Source: Clostridium muellerianum
GTDB taxonomy: Bacteria > Bacillota > Clostridia > Clostridiales > Clostridiaceae
Direction: 5' to 3'
NCBI RefSeq assembly: GCF_012926525.1
Contig: NZ_JABBNI010000063.1
Location: 124,001-188,000, forward strand
DNA: 64,000 bases
The position numbers and the translations under genes were made by a program. The notes beneath the pieces were generated by a model. It was not told the DNA's origin and ran no database searches. It saw only the letters and a program-made list of their open reading frames with translations. Shown here piece by piece: positions 1 through 8,542 of the stretch. Numbering within the stretch: the first letter of the stretch is position 1; each line of letters begins with the position of its first letter.

Positions 1-675
1 ACAAGCACAGTTTAAAGGCCAAATACCACTATTTTGTATAAAACGCTGAATATTATCTTCTTCTATATAGTAAAGAGGCCTTATTAATTCTATTCCTTCA
101 AAATTTGTTGATTTAAGTTTTGGAAGCATAGTTTTAAAATTTCCTGAATACAGTACATTAAGTAATGTAGTTTCTATAACATCATTAAAATGATGTCCTA
201 GCGCAAGTTTGTTGCAGCCTAATTCTTTAGCCTTTGTGTATAATGCACCTCTGCGCATTCTTGCACACATATAACAAGGATATTTTTGCGCTATTTTATC
301 TGCTACTTCAAAAATTCCTGATTCAAAAATGTGAATTGGTATATTTAAATATTTACAGTTGTCCACCAAAAGCTTTTTTATATCCTGGTGATAACCAGGA
401 TCCATAGCAATAAATTCCAGTTCAAAGTTCATTTGTCTGTGCCGGTGCAGCTCTTGAAACAACTTTGCCATTAACATACTGTCCTTACCACCAGAAATAG
501 CTACTGCAATTTTATCTCCTTCTTCTACTAGCTTATAGTCCTTTACTGCCTTTACAAATTTTGACCATATCTTCTTTTTATATGTTTTAGTTATACTTCT
601 CTCTATTTCTTCTAATGGTTTCCTTTCATTAAAAGGAACCAATATATCACAACCGCTTCCTGCTATATCGCTCAT
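1..675 (-). CDS. TtcA-like PP-loop ATPase, tRNA thiolation family (3' end beyond window)
   Basis: The first 225 codons are visible and the gene runs off the left edge. An ATP-pyrophosphatase loop AISGGKDS lies near residues 59-66 and a CxxC pair (PCYMC) near residue 127, the arrangement of TtcA/TilS-type enzymes that adenylate and thiolate tRNA bases. TtcA itself makes 2-thiocytidine at position 32 using an iron-sulfur cluster. Clostridial genomes carry several TtcA-like paralogues, so the exact substrate is inferred. The ATG start has GAGAGGTG seven bases upstream. It is read away from its neighbour and seems to be the first gene of its transcript. Confidence 0.85.
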   Translation of the reverse strand, partial: MSDIAGSGCDILVPFNERKPLEEIERSITKTYKKKIWSKFVKAVKDYKLVEEGDKIAVAISGGKDSMLMAKLFQELHRHRQMNFELEFIAMDPGYHQDIKKLLVDNCKYLNIPIHIFESGIFEVADKIAQKYPCYMCARMRRGALYTKAKELGCNKLALGHHFNDVIETTLLNVLYSGNFKTMLPKLKSTNFEGIELIRPLYYIEEDNIQRFIQNSGIWPLNCAC

Positions 676-831
676 TGTTTACACCTCTCTTTTTTTCCAA
701 AACATTATAACATTTTTTTCAGCCTTTTGTCTTTTTAAATCTATAATAAATACTATCATAAACATACGCTAAACTAAATAAACATATTAAACTACAATAA
801 ACATATTCATTTAATATATAAATGACCATAT

Positions 832-1104
832 TTATTTATCTTCATCATCTAATTCAACTATCATAAACCTATCAAAATCTATTTCTTCTATAAAGTTATC
901 TTGATTAAAACTAGTTTTGCTTCTTTTATTGTATTCTTCCAAATTTGAAGGCAGCCAATAAGGCTTTGAAATATCAAATTTATTACATAATTCTGTAATG
1001 CACCTTTTTAAATTTTCCTGATAACTCTCCTCACTATCAGATGTTACTACGTCATCTATTACAATCTTATTATTTTTTATTATCTTTCCCCATATTTTAA
1101 GCAT
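832..1104 (-). CDS. small acidic conserved-type hypothetical protein, 90 aa
   Basis: I do not recognise this family. It is a 90-residue soluble protein, no signal peptide or membrane segment, with an acidic C-terminus (MIVELDDEDK) and a central PYWLPSNLEEYN stretch. The start ATG is preceded by GGAGGAAG with good spacing, and codon use matches the neighbouring genes, so it is very likely translated. It stands alone between the TtcA-like gene and the divergent kimA gene. Two 14-bp near-identical direct repeats (1151-1164 and 1171-1184) lie just upstream and may belong to its control region. Confidence 0.7.
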   Translation of the reverse strand: MLKIWGKIIKNNKIVIDDVVTSDSEESYQENLKRCITELCNKFDISKPYWLPSNLEEYNKRSKTSFNQDNFIEEIDFDRFMIVELDDEDK

Positions 1105-1429
1105 TGCACTTCCTCCATTTTTAATTGCTATATCTTATTTTACACATTTAAAGTAAATTGTAAACTACAAAAGTAAATTGCAAATCAATTTACTAGTAAA
1201 CAAAATTTTTTATCATATTATAATCAAAATTCGCAAATCAAATTTAAATAAGAAATTGCCCTGGCTCTACCTTAATTAAACATACAAAAATGAAAATTTA
1301 TCCAGTAAAATTTCGAAAATCAAGGTAAATGTAGCCTTAAAATGCCTTAATTAGGGTTACACATAAATTTGTAATTGATGTATAATCATTTCATTATTAT
1401 ATGAAATATTTTGGGAGGCGTGGCAAACC
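1105..1429. other. divergent intergenic region upstream of kimA
   Basis: No coding sequence is visible. It holds the direct repeats AAGTAAATTG(T/C)AAA at 1151 and 1171, the second part of a small inverted repeat (GTAAATTG/CAATTTAC), and a possible -10 box TATAAT at 1381-1386 in front of kimA with a poor -35. I looked for a c-di-AMP (ydaO-type) riboswitch, which often precedes kimA genes, and did not find its conserved core. Confidence 0.45.
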
Positions 1430-3271
1430 ATGGTATCTAAATTAGTAAACTTTTTACTTGGTCACAATTTAGAAAATGATGCTTTAAAAGATGAAAAGTA
1501 TAATGTTTTTTGGGGACTTCCCATATTATCCAGCGATGCAATATCTTCTGTGGCTTATGCAGGAGAAGAAATTCTTTGGATATTAGTTGGGGTTATAGGA
1601 GTAGCCTCCTATAAATATATGTTTTATGCCGCCTTATGCATAGTGTTCTTAATGTTTTTACTGGTTTTCTCTTATAGACAAACCATAGACACATATCCTA
1701 ACGGGGGAGGTTCTTATATTGTAGCAAAGGATAATCTTGGAACCATTCCAGGCCTTATTGCTGGTTCAGCTCTTTCCATAGATTATACTTTGACTGTAGC
1801 AGTAAGTACCTGTGCTGGAACTGCAGCCATAACCTCAGCATTACCTTTCCTTTTAAAATACAAAGTTTCAATAACTGTAATTCTAATTATCCTGATGACA
1901 ATTGGTAATTTAAGAGGGGTGCGTGAATCTTCAAGATTATTTGGAATTCCCACATATTTATTTATCCTTTCTATAGGATTTATGATAGTTACAGGAATAG
2001 TAAAGGTTCACTTTTTAGGCTTTACACCTCATCCTTTATATTCAGTTCCTGAAGCAACTGGAAGTATATCAATAATTTTATTTTTGAAGGCTTTTTCATC
2101 CGGCTGTACCGCACTGACAGGTATTGAAGCTGTTAGTAATGGAATACCTAGTTTTAAAGAACCTTCTCAAAAAAACGCTAAAATAGTGTTAATACTTTTA
2201 GGAACTGTTGTATTATTTATATTTGGGGGACTTTCTTATTTAACCACGCTTTATCATGCTGTGCCTAATTCTGCAAATACACTTATATCACAAATTGCTA
2301 TTCAGATTTTTGGTCACAACATTGTATATTATATTATTCAATGTACTACAGCAATAATATTAATTATGGCTGCAAATACTGCTTTTGCAGGCTTTCCACT
2401 TTTACTAGCATTAATAGCAAAGGATGGTTTTGCACCAAGACAATTTGCAAAACGAGGGCACAGATTAAGTTTTTCTAATGGAATAATATTTTTATGCATA
2501 ATGTCCTGTACTCTTGTTATAGTTTTCCATGGTGAAACCCATTTACTGATTCCTCTATATGCTGTGGGAGTTTTTATTTCCTTTACGCTCTCACAAACAG
2601 GAATGTTTTGCAGATGGATAAAACAAAAATCTCCTTACTGGAGACACAAAGCTTTTGTTAATGGTTTGGGTGCCTTAGTAACTTTTATAACTGTGTTAAT
2701 AATAGGAATTACTAAATTTTATCATGGAGCCTGGATCATATTTGTTTTAATTCCTTCCATTGTATTTATCAAAACAAGAGTAAAGAAACATTACAATACT
2801 GTAGCTGCTCAACTTAAATTGAATGTTGATCAAAGACCAAAGGTGATTAATTTTGAGGAGCAGAAAAGATATGCTATAGTTCCTATTGATACATTAAATA
2901 AATCTTTTCTTAAAGCCTTAAATTACGCAAGAACTATTTCTAATAATATTATAGTTTTTCATATATCTGTAGATAAGGATGCAACAGAAAAGCTTAAAAA
3001 GAAATGGGATGAATATAATATAGGTATACCTCTTGTTATTAAGGAATCTCCTTATAGAGCCCTTATACACCCGCTTGTTAAGTTCATTAAATCAGAAGAA
3101 TATGCCGCTGGACCTAATGATACTGTTACTGTGGTTATACCTCAGTTTGTAGTTTCAAAATGGTGGGGAAATATACTTCATAATCAAACTTCACTTTTTA
3201 TAAAGGGAATGCTTATAAAAGAAAGAAACATAGCTATAGTCACTGTACCTTATATAATTGAAGAAGAATAG
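1430..3271 (+). CDS. kimA: KimA-type potassium transporter (YdaO family, APC superfamily)
   Basis: At 613 residues this matches the length of Bacillus subtilis KimA (about 607). Family-typical stretches are present: SSDAISSVAYAGEEIL near residue 35, SYRQTIDTYPNGGGSY in the substrate region, KAFSSGCTALTGIEA mid-protein and LIPLYAVGVFI before the last helices. About twelve membrane segments are followed by a ~150-residue cytosolic C-terminal domain. KimA is a high-affinity proton-coupled K+ importer, controlled in Bacillus by c-di-AMP at RNA and protein level. The ATG follows GGGAGGCG. The gene stands alone and converges on ytaF. The name is by family likeness; a general APC permease is the alternative. 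Confidence 0.85.
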   Translation: MVSKLVNFLLGHNLENDALKDEKYNVFWGLPILSSDAISSVAYAGEEILWILVGVIGVASYKYMFYAALCIVFLMFLLVFSYRQTIDTYPNGGGSYIVAKDNLGTIPGLIAGSALSIDYTLTVAVSTCAGTAAITSALPFLLKYKVSITVILIILMTIGNLRGVRESSRLFGIPTYLFILSIGFMIVTGIVKVHFLGFTPHPLYSVPEATGSISIILFLKAFSSGCTALTGIEAVSNGIPSFKEPSQKNAKIVLILLGTVVLFIFGGLSYLTTLYHAVPNSANTLISQIAIQIFGHNIVYYIIQCTTAIILIMAANTAFAGFPLLLALIAKDGFAPRQFAKRGHRLSFSNGIIFLCIMSCTLVIVFHGETHLLIPLYAVGVFISFTLSQTGMFCRWIKQKSPYWRHKAFVNGLGALVTFITVLIIGITKFYHGAWIIFVLIPSIVFIKTRVKKHYNTVAAQLKLNVDQRPKVINFEEQKRYAIVPIDTLNKSFLKALNYARTISNNIIVFHISVDKDATEKLKKKWDEYNIGIPLVIKESPYRALIHPLVKFIKSEEYAAGPNDTVTVVIPQFVVSKWWGNILHNQTSLFIKGMLIKERNIAIVTVPYIIEEE

Positions 3272-3279
3272 GGAAGATA

Positions 3280-3498
3280 GAGGACAATTGACATAGGACA
3301 GAGGACAATGAAGGTGAGTTTTCTTCCTTACGTCGGAAAACTAATTTATTTTAAAGCTTGTTTTACTAAAGCAAAACAAGCTTTAAATTTATATAAATCA
3401 GTAATGTTTTGCTTTAGCAAAACGAGCGTTCAAAAATTTAATTAAAGATTTTTCATAGGGCACCGGAAAAAAATCATCCTTCACTGTCCTCTGTCCTC
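3280..3498. repeat. TA-flanked palindromic repeat, copy 1 (219 bp, MITE-like)
   Basis: The ends are inverted repeats built from GAGGACA units (GAGGACAATTGACA on the left, CTGTCCTCTGTCCTC on the right), flanked by TA on both sides (3278-3279 and 3499-3500). Inside are several hairpins: GTTTTC/GAAAAC, a 13-bp arm beginning AAGCTTG, and GTTTTGC/GCAAAAC around TTTA. It ends only 3 bases before the ytaF stop codon and lies between convergent genes, so it may also act as a terminator. The related copy is at 32557-32798. It has no open reading frame. Confidence 0.85.
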
Positions 3499-3501
3499 TA
3501 C

Positions 3502-4116
3502 TTATAGTATTTGTTTTATCCCTATCAAGATTAATATAACTCCTGATATTATGTTGGCTTTTTTAGTCAAATTCCATCTATTAAAAAATTCAGTAATATA
3601 ATTTCCTGCCCATAGGGCTAAAAAACTTATTACAGCAGAAAAGAAACCTATAAAAAATGAATTTAATCCAATCATACCTGCACTTAAACTTCCACCTACA
3701 TTATTAATAGATAACGCAATACCAAGAAATGTAGCTTCTTTATAGTCTATATCTTTAGAATTATCCACATCCGCATTTTCAGGCTCTTTTAAAATATTAT
3801 ATATATTACTGTTTTGAATATAACTTTCTTCGTCATCAATCTTATTATCTTTTTTTAAATAGGGTTCTAATATAATCCATAACCCGATAATTACAAGCAT
3901 CGTCATGCTCAATATAGAAGATACTTTATTACTAAAAGCTTGTGATACAGCAGTTCCTGAAAAAGCAGCAAGAGAAGATATAAAAAAAGTAATCACAGAA
4001 ATCCATAAATTTTTTGAAGTTGTTATTTTTATTCCACGAATACTATATGCAATTCTTACACTTATATTGTCTAAATTGTTTACTAGTGCAATAAAAACTG
4101 TATATAATAAATGCAC
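3502..4116 (-). CDS. ytaF: YtaF-type sporulation-associated membrane protein (MntP/YtaF family)
   Basis: A 204-residue protein with about six membrane segments and the YtaF pattern LVNNLDNISVRIAYS near the N-terminus repeated in degenerate form as LGIALSINNVGGSLSAGM in the second half, like the duplicated fold of the MntP/LysE-type exporters. A charged loop separates the halves around residues 90-125. YtaF proteins are seen in endospore formers and their substrate is unknown. The start is GTG with GGAGGTG nine bases upstream. A repeat element lies directly after the stop. Confidence 0.8.
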   Translation of the reverse strand: MHLLYTVFIALVNNLDNISVRIAYSIRGIKITTSKNLWISVITFFISSLAAFSGTAVSQAFSNKVSSILSMTMLVIIGLWIILEPYLKKDNKIDDEESYIQNSNIYNILKEPENADVDNSKDIDYKEATFLGIALSINNVGGSLSAGMIGLNSFFIGFFSAVISFLALWAGNYITEFFNRWNLTKKANIISGVILILIGIKQIL

Positions 4117-4271
4117 AGCAATGCACCTCCTATAAGTTAGTACATTGCTATAATATGAAAACTTTATAGAATATGTGAAAAAATATACATTTTATTTTTA
4201 TCCACTGATTTTTAGCAGAATATTTCATAAAGGTTATAAATATAGTAAAATTAGAATTAGGAGGTGTCAAA

Positions 4272-6176
4272 ATGTTTAACAAAAAATTATTACCAGTATT
4301 AATTTGTATGGGTGTATTATTAACTATTAATTCAGCAACCGTTCATGCTAAATCCATTGAATTTAAAACTTTGACGGGACAAAATAGATTCTATACTTCA
4401 GCCGCAATAGCTAATGAATATAATTATACGAAAAATATGAATGCAGTAATACTAGCTTTTGGTAATGACTTTCCCGATGCTTTATCAGGAAGCATGCTTT
4501 CCAATAAGTACAAAGCACCTATTCTCTTATGTGGAGCAACTACAAGTGAATGCAGCACTGCAATAAATTTTATTAAATCTAATCTTTCAAGTTCAAAAAT
4601 CATATACATTTTGGGAGGTATAGGTGGAATAAAATCAGATGTTGAAACATTACTAAAATCCTATGGCTATACTGTTAAAAGAATAAGTGGCGAGGATAGA
4701 TTCCATACAAATATAAAAGTAATTAATGAACTTAATCCAGACAAAGGAACACCTGTTGTTATAGCAAATGGTGATAATTTTCCAGACGCTCTATCTATAA
4801 GTAGTGCTGCAGCATCTAAAGGATATCCGTTAATGTTAACATCTAAAGATGGTTTAACAGTAGCTTCTAAAGAAAGCTTGCAGAAGATTAATCCCTCAAA
4901 AATTTATGTAATTGGAGGTACAGCATCTGTATCAGAAAAAAACCTTAATGAAATAAAAAACTTGCTGCAAATATCAAATTCTAATATTATACGTCTTGCA
5001 GGTGAAAATAGATACGAAACATCTTTAAAAATAGCAGAATTTTTTAAATCTAATTCAGATACTGCCATTATAGCAAATGGTGAAAATTTTCCTGATGCAT
5101 TAAGTGGTTCTGCCCTTGCATCACTTAAATCTTCTCCTATAATTCTTGTTAACAACGAAGATGTTTCTAAACAAAAATCCTTCATCGATAATTCACCTTA
5201 TTCTAATTTAATATTTCTGGGTGGAGAAGCTTCTATAAACAATAAAATTAAAAATTTATTAGTTGAAAATAATTCTGATACTTCAAATTATAATGTAGAC
5301 CTTAAACCTGTTGCATCATCATTTCCACATTACAATTTTAAACCTGATTCAGGAGTATCACAAAACCTTATAAATACTATTTGGGATGAATACAATATTG
5401 AAGATAAGCTAGTTAAAAATCCTTACTTTAACAAAACTAACTCAGATAAGATAAATAAAACTTCAGTTGTCTTTGAAGGCTATGGGCTAGCAGTTAACGG
5501 ATGTACTCCTATTCAGTTTTTTACAGAAAATGGAGATTTAAAAATACTTCAAAACGCATCAGATAACAAATTGTATGCTAAATCTTTTAGTAAACTTATA
5601 TCAAATTCTGAAAGAGGAAATTTAGCATCTAAACAAGTTTATGAAACAATAAACAGTTTTATTAGGGATGGATATGGTGATAATACTAAAATTTCTTTAG
5701 AAAATGATGGATATGTGCCAGATTCAGATGGTACTAATTGTTTAGGCCCATCTATTAATATTTCTACAAATAACAATTTAGATTATTCTTTAGTATTTGT
5801 ACGCGATGATTTAAAAAGTAGAGAAAAATTTAAATTTCAAAGTGCTTTTCCAGATTGTGATACCTTTTTATGGATCTATAATTTAACAAATTCAAAACCA
5901 AGTATGCTTTATATTTTAAATTCAGATAAATGGCTAGGATACGATGAACTTGATAAATCAAAACTACAAAACCTCAGAAGCACATTAGCCTGCACTTTTG
6001 GTTCTCAATATGCTAATAAAATATTAGATTTTATTGTAAGTAAAATAACAGATGGAAGTTTTGTTAATAGTGCTAGAGCTAGGGGACCTTTTAATCCATA
6101 TGAATTTAAAATAGATAATTTAACTATATTCTTTGATGAAACTAACTTTGTGCTAGGTTTTAAATATAATAAATAA
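4272..6176 (+). CDS. secreted cell-wall protein with three CWB2 repeats and an unknown C-terminal domain
   Basis: A signal peptide (about residues 1-27, ending VHAK) is followed by three putative cell wall binding repeats (PF04122, CWB2) at roughly residues 34-330. Each has the hallmarks: G(Q/E)(N/D)R(F/Y)xT, then FPDALS and a GG(T/I/E) turn. CWB2 modules bind anionic wall polymer non-covalently in clostridia. The last ~300 residues match no domain I know; they contain two Cys and a repeated aromatic-Asp pattern and would face outside. The ATG follows AGGAGGTG. It is a single gene ended by a strong hairpin at 6178-6219. Confidence 0.9.
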   Translation: MFNKKLLPVLICMGVLLTINSATVHAKSIEFKTLTGQNRFYTSAAIANEYNYTKNMNAVILAFGNDFPDALSGSMLSNKYKAPILLCGATTSECSTAINFIKSNLSSSKIIYILGGIGGIKSDVETLLKSYGYTVKRISGEDRFHTNIKVINELNPDKGTPVVIANGDNFPDALSISSAAASKGYPLMLTSKDGLTVASKESLQKINPSKIYVIGGTASVSEKNLNEIKNLLQISNSNIIRLAGENRYETSLKIAEFFKSNSDTAIIANGENFPDALSGSALASLKSSPIILVNNEDVSKQKSFIDNSPYSNLIFLGGEASINNKIKNLLVENNSDTSNYNVDLKPVASSFPHYNFKPDSGVSQNLINTIWDEYNIEDKLVKNPYFNKTNSDKINKTSVVFEGYGLAVNGCTPIQFFTENGDLKILQNASDNKLYAKSFSKLISNSERGNLASKQVYETINSFIRDGYGDNTKISLENDGYVPDSDGTNCLGPSINISTNNNLDYSLVFVRDDLKSREKFKFQSAFPDCDTFLWIYNLTNSKPSMLYILNSDKWLGYDELDKSKLQNLRSTLACTFGSQYANKILDFIVSKITDGSFVNSARARGPFNPYEFKIDNLTIFFDETNFVLGFKYNK

Positions 6177-6177
6177 C

Positions 6178-6219
6178 AAAAATAGTAGCACCAATTTGAA
6201 ATTGGCCGCTACTATTTTT
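6178..6219. terminator. bidirectional intrinsic terminator
   Basis: Arms AAAAATAGTAGC and GCTACTATTTTT with an inner CCAATTT/AAATTGG stem. It has a T-run on either strand and sits between the convergent CWB2 and FAD-dehydrogenase genes. Confidence 0.9.
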
Positions 6220-6229
6220 ACTACTTATA

Positions 6230-7630
6230 TTAACTCTCCAATATTTTACCCATACGCACTCCCATAAGTGATGCCATCATTAATCCTCTAGTCCATCCGC
6301 TGGAGTCCCCTAAGCAGTGAAGTCCTTTGATATTAGTATCAAATTTTTCATTTAAGTTTATTTTATTACTATAGAACTTTATTTCTGGTCCATACAACAG
6401 AGTTTCCATACCTGCGAAACCTGGTACAACTACATTCATAGCTTTGATAAAGTTTAATATGTTTACCATAGGTCTGTATGGAATAGCGGAAGTTAAATCT
6501 CCAGCCACTGCATCTGGAAGAGTATGCTTTATATTTATTTGATCCAGTTCTTTCTGCCAGGTTCTCTTTCCATCTAATATGTCACCATATCTTTGAACTA
6601 ATATTCTACCATTGCCTAACATATTAACTAATTCTGCTACTTTTTTTCCGTACTCTATAGGTTGGTTAAAAGGTTCTGAAAAGTTATGAGAACTTAATAT
6701 AGCTAAATTAGTATTATCAGATTTTCTTTCTTTATATGAGTGTCCATTAACTATGGCCAGGTTATTATCGTAATTCTCCTGACTAACAAAACCTCCAGGA
6801 TTCTGACAAAAAGTTCTAACCTTATTTTTGAAAGGAGCTGGATACCCTATAAGTTTTGATTCGTATAAAACATTATTTACCTTTTCCATAATTTCATTTC
6901 TAATCTCAACACGAACCCCTATATCTACAGTACCAGCACAATGGCTGATATCATGTTTTATGCACATATCTTTAAGCCAGTCTGCTCCTTTTCTACCTGT
7001 TGATACTACTATTGTATCTGCATATAAATCTTCTTTATTCTTTTTAGTTTCTGAATCCGATATTCTTACACCCTTTGCCGTTTTTTCTTCAATAATTATA
7101 TCTTCAACTACAGTATCAAATTTAATTTCTATTCCAGAATCTAAAAGATACTTCTGTATTTTTAAATATATTTCTTGTGCTTTTTCTGTTCCTAAATGTC
7201 TTATTGGACAATCTACTAATTTAAGCCCTGCTTCTATAGCTTTTTTTCTAATTTCCTTTACTGCTTCAGTATTTTCTAGTCCTTCTACCTTCTTGTCTGC
7301 ACCAAATTCTAAATAAATTTTATCTGTATATTCTATGAGTTCTTGAGCTTTATCAGCTCCAATTAAGTTCGGTAAATCCCCTCCAACTTCATAACTTAGG
7401 GATAACTTACCATCCGAAAAAGCACCTGCTCCTGAAAAACCTGTTGTTATATGACAGTATGGTTTACATGAAACACACTTTTTTGTTTTCTCCTTAGGAC
7501 AATACCTTCTATCTATACTTCTTCCTTGTTCAATCATTAAAACTTTCTTATTAGAGTTTTGCCTAACTAACTCTAATGCAGTAAAAATTCCTGATGGACC
7601 AGCTCCTACTATTATTACATCATACTTCAT
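6230..7630 (-). CDS. FAD-dependent dehydrogenase (COG2509 type)
   Basis: A 466-residue flavoprotein. The N-terminal dinucleotide fold GAGPSGIFTALEL binds FAD; a CVSCKPYCH segment and the FSGAGAFSDGKL motif near residue 70 are typical of COG2509 uncharacterised dehydrogenases. The C-terminal HCLGDSSGWTRGLMMASLMG closes the FAD site. The physiological substrate is unknown for the family. I chose the ATG at 7630 (MKYDVIIVGAG), which has GGAG ten bases upstream; an ATG five codons earlier lacks a ribosome site. It is monocistronic. An 18-bp palindrome at 7711-7728 lies about 80 bases upstream. Confidence 0.85.
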   Translation of the reverse strand: MKYDVIIVGAGPSGIFTALELVRQNSNKKVLMIEQGRSIDRRYCPKEKTKKCVSCKPYCHITTGFSGAGAFSDGKLSLSYEVGGDLPNLIGADKAQELIEYTDKIYLEFGADKKVEGLENTEAVKEIRKKAIEAGLKLVDCPIRHLGTEKAQEIYLKIQKYLLDSGIEIKFDTVVEDIIIEEKTAKGVRISDSETKKNKEDLYADTIVVSTGRKGADWLKDMCIKHDISHCAGTVDIGVRVEIRNEIMEKVNNVLYESKLIGYPAPFKNKVRTFCQNPGGFVSQENYDNNLAIVNGHSYKERKSDNTNLAILSSHNFSEPFNQPIEYGKKVAELVNMLGNGRILVQRYGDILDGKRTWQKELDQINIKHTLPDAVAGDLTSAIPYRPMVNILNFIKAMNVVVPGFAGMETLLYGPEIKFYSNKINLNEKFDTNIKGLHCLGDSSGWTRGLMMASLMGVRMGKILES

Positions 7631-7710
7631 AATAATCATCTCCATTACAAAATCATTAATTATTTTCCCTTAAGAAAGAAAATATTATTACTTTTTCACC
7701 AAATTATTTA

Positions 7711-7728
7711 GTTCGTACCATTACGAAC
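7711..7728. promoter_or_regulatory. 18-bp perfect-arm palindrome, candidate operator
   Basis: GTTCGTA-CCAT-TACGAAC, two perfect 7-bp arms around four bases, upstream of the FAD dehydrogenase. Such arms suit a dimeric repressor, but no regulator gene adjoins it, so the regulator is unknown. Confidence 0.4.
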
Positions 7729-7730
7729 AA

Positions 7731-8070
7731 TGCGCATTTTTTAAATGTGCTGCATTATTTTTAACATTACATCTTTCACACATTGGTTTAAAGGGAAATT
7801 TAATATAAGAAAGCATGAAAGTTGTAGCACTAATAAGTATATGCACTTATAGCCTACAACTATTTAAGGTAGCTCGGTAGAAACATCCAGCCCATATTGC
7901 TAGATTTATACAAGTGAACATTAAACAATATTCTCTTAGAAAAGTTCTTATTACAAAAGAATTTTACATCATATTTTTATAAAATGCAATAGTTTTTTAA
8001 CTCAACAATCATATTTTAAAAATAATATAAGTTAATACAATTTAAATAGAGAGTTTATCTGAAAATAGTG
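7731..8070. other. non-coding region between FAD dehydrogenase and the cobalamin leader
   Basis: No gene is visible. There is a 40-bp hairpin at 7821-7860 (GTTGTAG/CTACAAC with an inner ATAAGT/ACTTAT) without a clear T-run, and a possible TATAAT -10 at 8072-8077 for the riboswitch transcript. Confidence 0.4.
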
Positions 8071-8090
8071 TTATAATTAACTCAATAGAA

Positions 8091-8405
8091 ATTTTAGGTA
8101 CTTATTACTTAATAAGTTTAAAAGGGAAATAGGTTACAAGCCTATGCGGTCCCGCCACTGTAATGATGAGTATATTAACTTTAGGCATCTGAAAGAAAAT
8201 AATAAGTCCAGATGCGAAGGCTATTTTGCGTCAGGCAAGGATGCAGGTTCCTCAGATAGTGAACTATCTAAGGGTTCTGCCGACGCCGCATGACGCAAAA
8301 TAGACTAGTAGATGGACTTATTTTTTTTGAAGCTGCCCTATGCCACTTGGTAACAGGGAAGGCGTTAATATATGATGAATCTTAGCCAGGATACCTGCCT
8401 AAAAT
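8091..8405 (+). ncRNA. cobalamin riboswitch, interrupted by a 155-bp repeat element
   Basis: Closing helix P1 pairs ATTTTAGG (8091-8098) with CCTAAAAT (8398-8405). The conserved core is clear: AAAGGGAA, GCGGTCCCGCCACTGTAA (about 8147-8164) and AGCCAGGATACCTGCC (about 8384-8399). A peripheral helix pairs TATATTAAC (8171-8179) with GTTAATATA (8364-8372) and encloses TGCCACTTGG...GGGAAGGC. The distal part of that helix is split by a TA-flanked repeat at 8184-8338. The terminator at 8463-8490 and the btuFCD genes downstream fit adenosylcobalamin-type repression. Confidence 0.95.
8184..8338. repeat. TA-flanked structured repeat, family A copy 1, inside the riboswitch
   Basis: Nested inverted repeats: GGCA.../...TGCC at the tips, AATAAGTCCA/TGGACTTATT, then CTATTTTGCGTCA/TGACGCAAAATAG, then GCAG/CTGC and AGATAGT/ACTATCT. 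It is flanked by TA at 8182-8183 and 8339-8340 and is far richer in GC than its surroundings. It is nearly identical to 18265-18420. It has no coding capacity. Excision with one TA leaves TTAACTTTATGCCACT, a normal riboswitch sequence. Confidence 0.9.
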
Positions 8406-8462
8406 CAAATCATTTATTAACCTTACGAGGATAAGGGGATATTAGCGCCTTTTGCTTTTAAC

Positions 8463-8490
8463 CATTACCTTGTAGGTAATGTTTTTTTAT
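8463..8490 (+). terminator. intrinsic terminator, riboswitch expression platform
   Basis: CATTACC-TTGTA-GGTAATG followed by seven T. It lies 58 bases after the aptamer and before the btuF ribosome site, as expected for transcription attenuation by cobalamin. Confidence 0.9.
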
Positions 8491-8542
8491 TTTGTTCATT
8501 TTTAAAGTTTAACAACACCATATTAACTTAGGAGGAATGAAA

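Noticed and set aside
1105-1429. c-di-AMP (ydaO-type) riboswitch before kimA
   Set aside because: Expected from other kimA genes, but the conserved GC-rich core is absent; only AT-rich DNA with short repeats is present.
6828-7316. 162-codon plus-strand frame opposite the FAD dehydrogenase
   Set aside because: No ribosome site, low-complexity Ser/Phe/Ile composition typical of antisense frames in AT-rich genes.
8091-8405. TTAGGCAT...ATGCC pairing as a native riboswitch helix
   Set aside because: The same GGCAT end occurs in the second copy at 18265, where there is no riboswitch, so it belongs to the inserted element.
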